Assembly (NCBI GenBank): GCA_004554425.1
Contig: SFMI01000129.1
Span: 1-6,099, forward strand
DNA from: Candidatus Saccharimonadota bacterium
GTDB taxonomy: Bacteria; Eremiobacterota; Xenobia; Xenobiales; Xenobiaceae
Direction of reading: 5' to 3'
Length of the DNA: 6,099 nt
Numbering within the stretch: position 1 is the first letter of the stretch; each line of letters opens with the position of its first letter. Both the position numbers and the translations under genes were made by a program. This document shows, one piece after another, positions 5,752 through 6,099 of this stretch. Below the pieces are notes generated by a model. That model was not told where the DNA came from. It did no database searches and saw only the letters and a program-made list of their open reading frames with translations.

Positions 5752-6099
5752 ATGAAACTCAATCATTATACGGTTATTGACGTTGAGTTGGCTAACTTCC
5801 AGCCCCATTCTATTTGTCAAATTGCTATTCAAGAAGTTCTTAATGGCCAAGTTGTTTTTGAAGCTTCTTCCTTGATAAATCCTCACGAGAGGTTCTCTCC
5901 TGTTTGTGTGGGAGTACATGGCATAGAGTATAGTGATGTAAAAAATGCTCCTACTTTTGCTCAATATTGGCCTACAATAGAAAAACATTGCTTAAATACC
6001 GTTTTAGTGGCTCATAATGCTATTTTTGATGTTTCAGCCTTAAATGCGTCTTTGGAAAAATATCATATTTTGCTGGATGACAATTTTACTTATGTTTGT
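5752..6099 (+). CDS. DnaQ/RNase T-like DEDDh 3'-5' exonuclease (partial, 3' end outside window)
   Basis: The frame is open from ATG at 5752 to the window edge, giving the first 116 residues. Exo I is YTVIDVELAN with the metal-binding pair Asp10 and Glu12; the residue after Glu, usually Thr, is Leu. SICQIAI at 20-26 and LINPHERFSPVCVGVHGI at 41-58 are typical of the family, as is APTFAQYW at 66-73. Exo II is HNAIFD at 88-93, with Asp93 as the third metal ligand. The Exo III HxxxxxD part would lie beyond the window. Members trim 3' ends of DNA or RNA with two metal ions. The substrate cannot be told from this half, and further domains (for example BRCT or helicase) could follow. It starts 33 nt after the HAMP-like gene with no terminator between, so co-transcription is likely. 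A functional tie to potassium uptake is not evident. Confidence 0.86.
   Translation, partial: MKLNHYTVIDVELANFQPHSICQIAIQEVLNGQVVFEASSLINPHERFSPVCVGVHGIEYSDVKNAPTFAQYWPTIEKHCLNTVLVAHNAIFDVSALNASLEKYHILLDDNFTYVC

Noticed and set aside
5704..5988. Minus-strand open frame opposite the exonuclease start
   Set aside because: The plus strand here encodes clear Exo I and flanking motifs of a DEDDh nuclease. The antisense translation shows nothing recognisable.

Overview
The window reads as chromosomal DNA of a moderately AT-rich Gram-negative bacterium. Three observations point that way: a Sec-exported S46 dipeptidyl-peptidase (a periplasmic family of Gram-negatives), a Ktr potassium uptake pair, and clear Shine-Dalgarno motifs before several genes (GGAGG at 5048-5052), which argues against typical Bacteroidetes. 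I cannot name the genus. The S46 protein looks closer to the 'DEGM(W/F)PFN / NFEYPR / FDxN' subgroup I associate with Acidobacteria, Planctomycetes and other non-Bacteroidetes lineages than to the Porphyromonas enzymes; this is recall, not a search.

Region 1 (1-148, + strand) is the right end of an IS200/IS605-type (tnpB-bearing) transposon. It holds the last codons of a TnpB-like protein, overlapped by a string of hairpins ending in a perfect 10-bp stem and the sequence TAGTTCAC. This is the layout of an omegaRNA (right-end-derived guide RNA). Any guide segment would start at about 149, inside the neighbouring peptidase gene.

Region 2 (145-2217, - strand) is a complete S46 dipeptidyl-peptidase converging on the transposon. 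Its TGA stop codon lies inside the transposon terminus, so the insertion appears to have set the present C-terminus. The catalytic residues and a DPP11-type S1 arginine are in place.

Region 3 (2218-2388) is a 171-bp divergent promoter region.

Region 4 (2389-6099, + strand) looks like one operon: ktrA (RCK gating subunit), ktrB (K+ translocating subunit), a 218-residue two-helix membrane protein ending in a HAMP-like domain with no output domain, and the first 116 codons of a DEDDh 3'-5' exonuclease running off the window. Gaps are 12, 33 and 33 nt, with no terminator seen. KtrA would bind nucleotide and cations and gate KtrB in the inner membrane. This KtrB is unusual twice over. It has about 240 extra N-terminal residues with up to eight hydrophobic segments. 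It also appears to lack the final M2 helix of its fourth pore repeat, although the family's usual C-terminal tail follows. The HAMP-like protein next to it is an orphan sensor-like protein of unknown role.

The observations most worth a second look are the missing KtrB helix, the orphan HAMP protein in the ktr operon, and the transposon end that donates a stop codon and places a peptidase-antisense guide on its RNA. No CRISPR array, tRNA or rRNA was seen.
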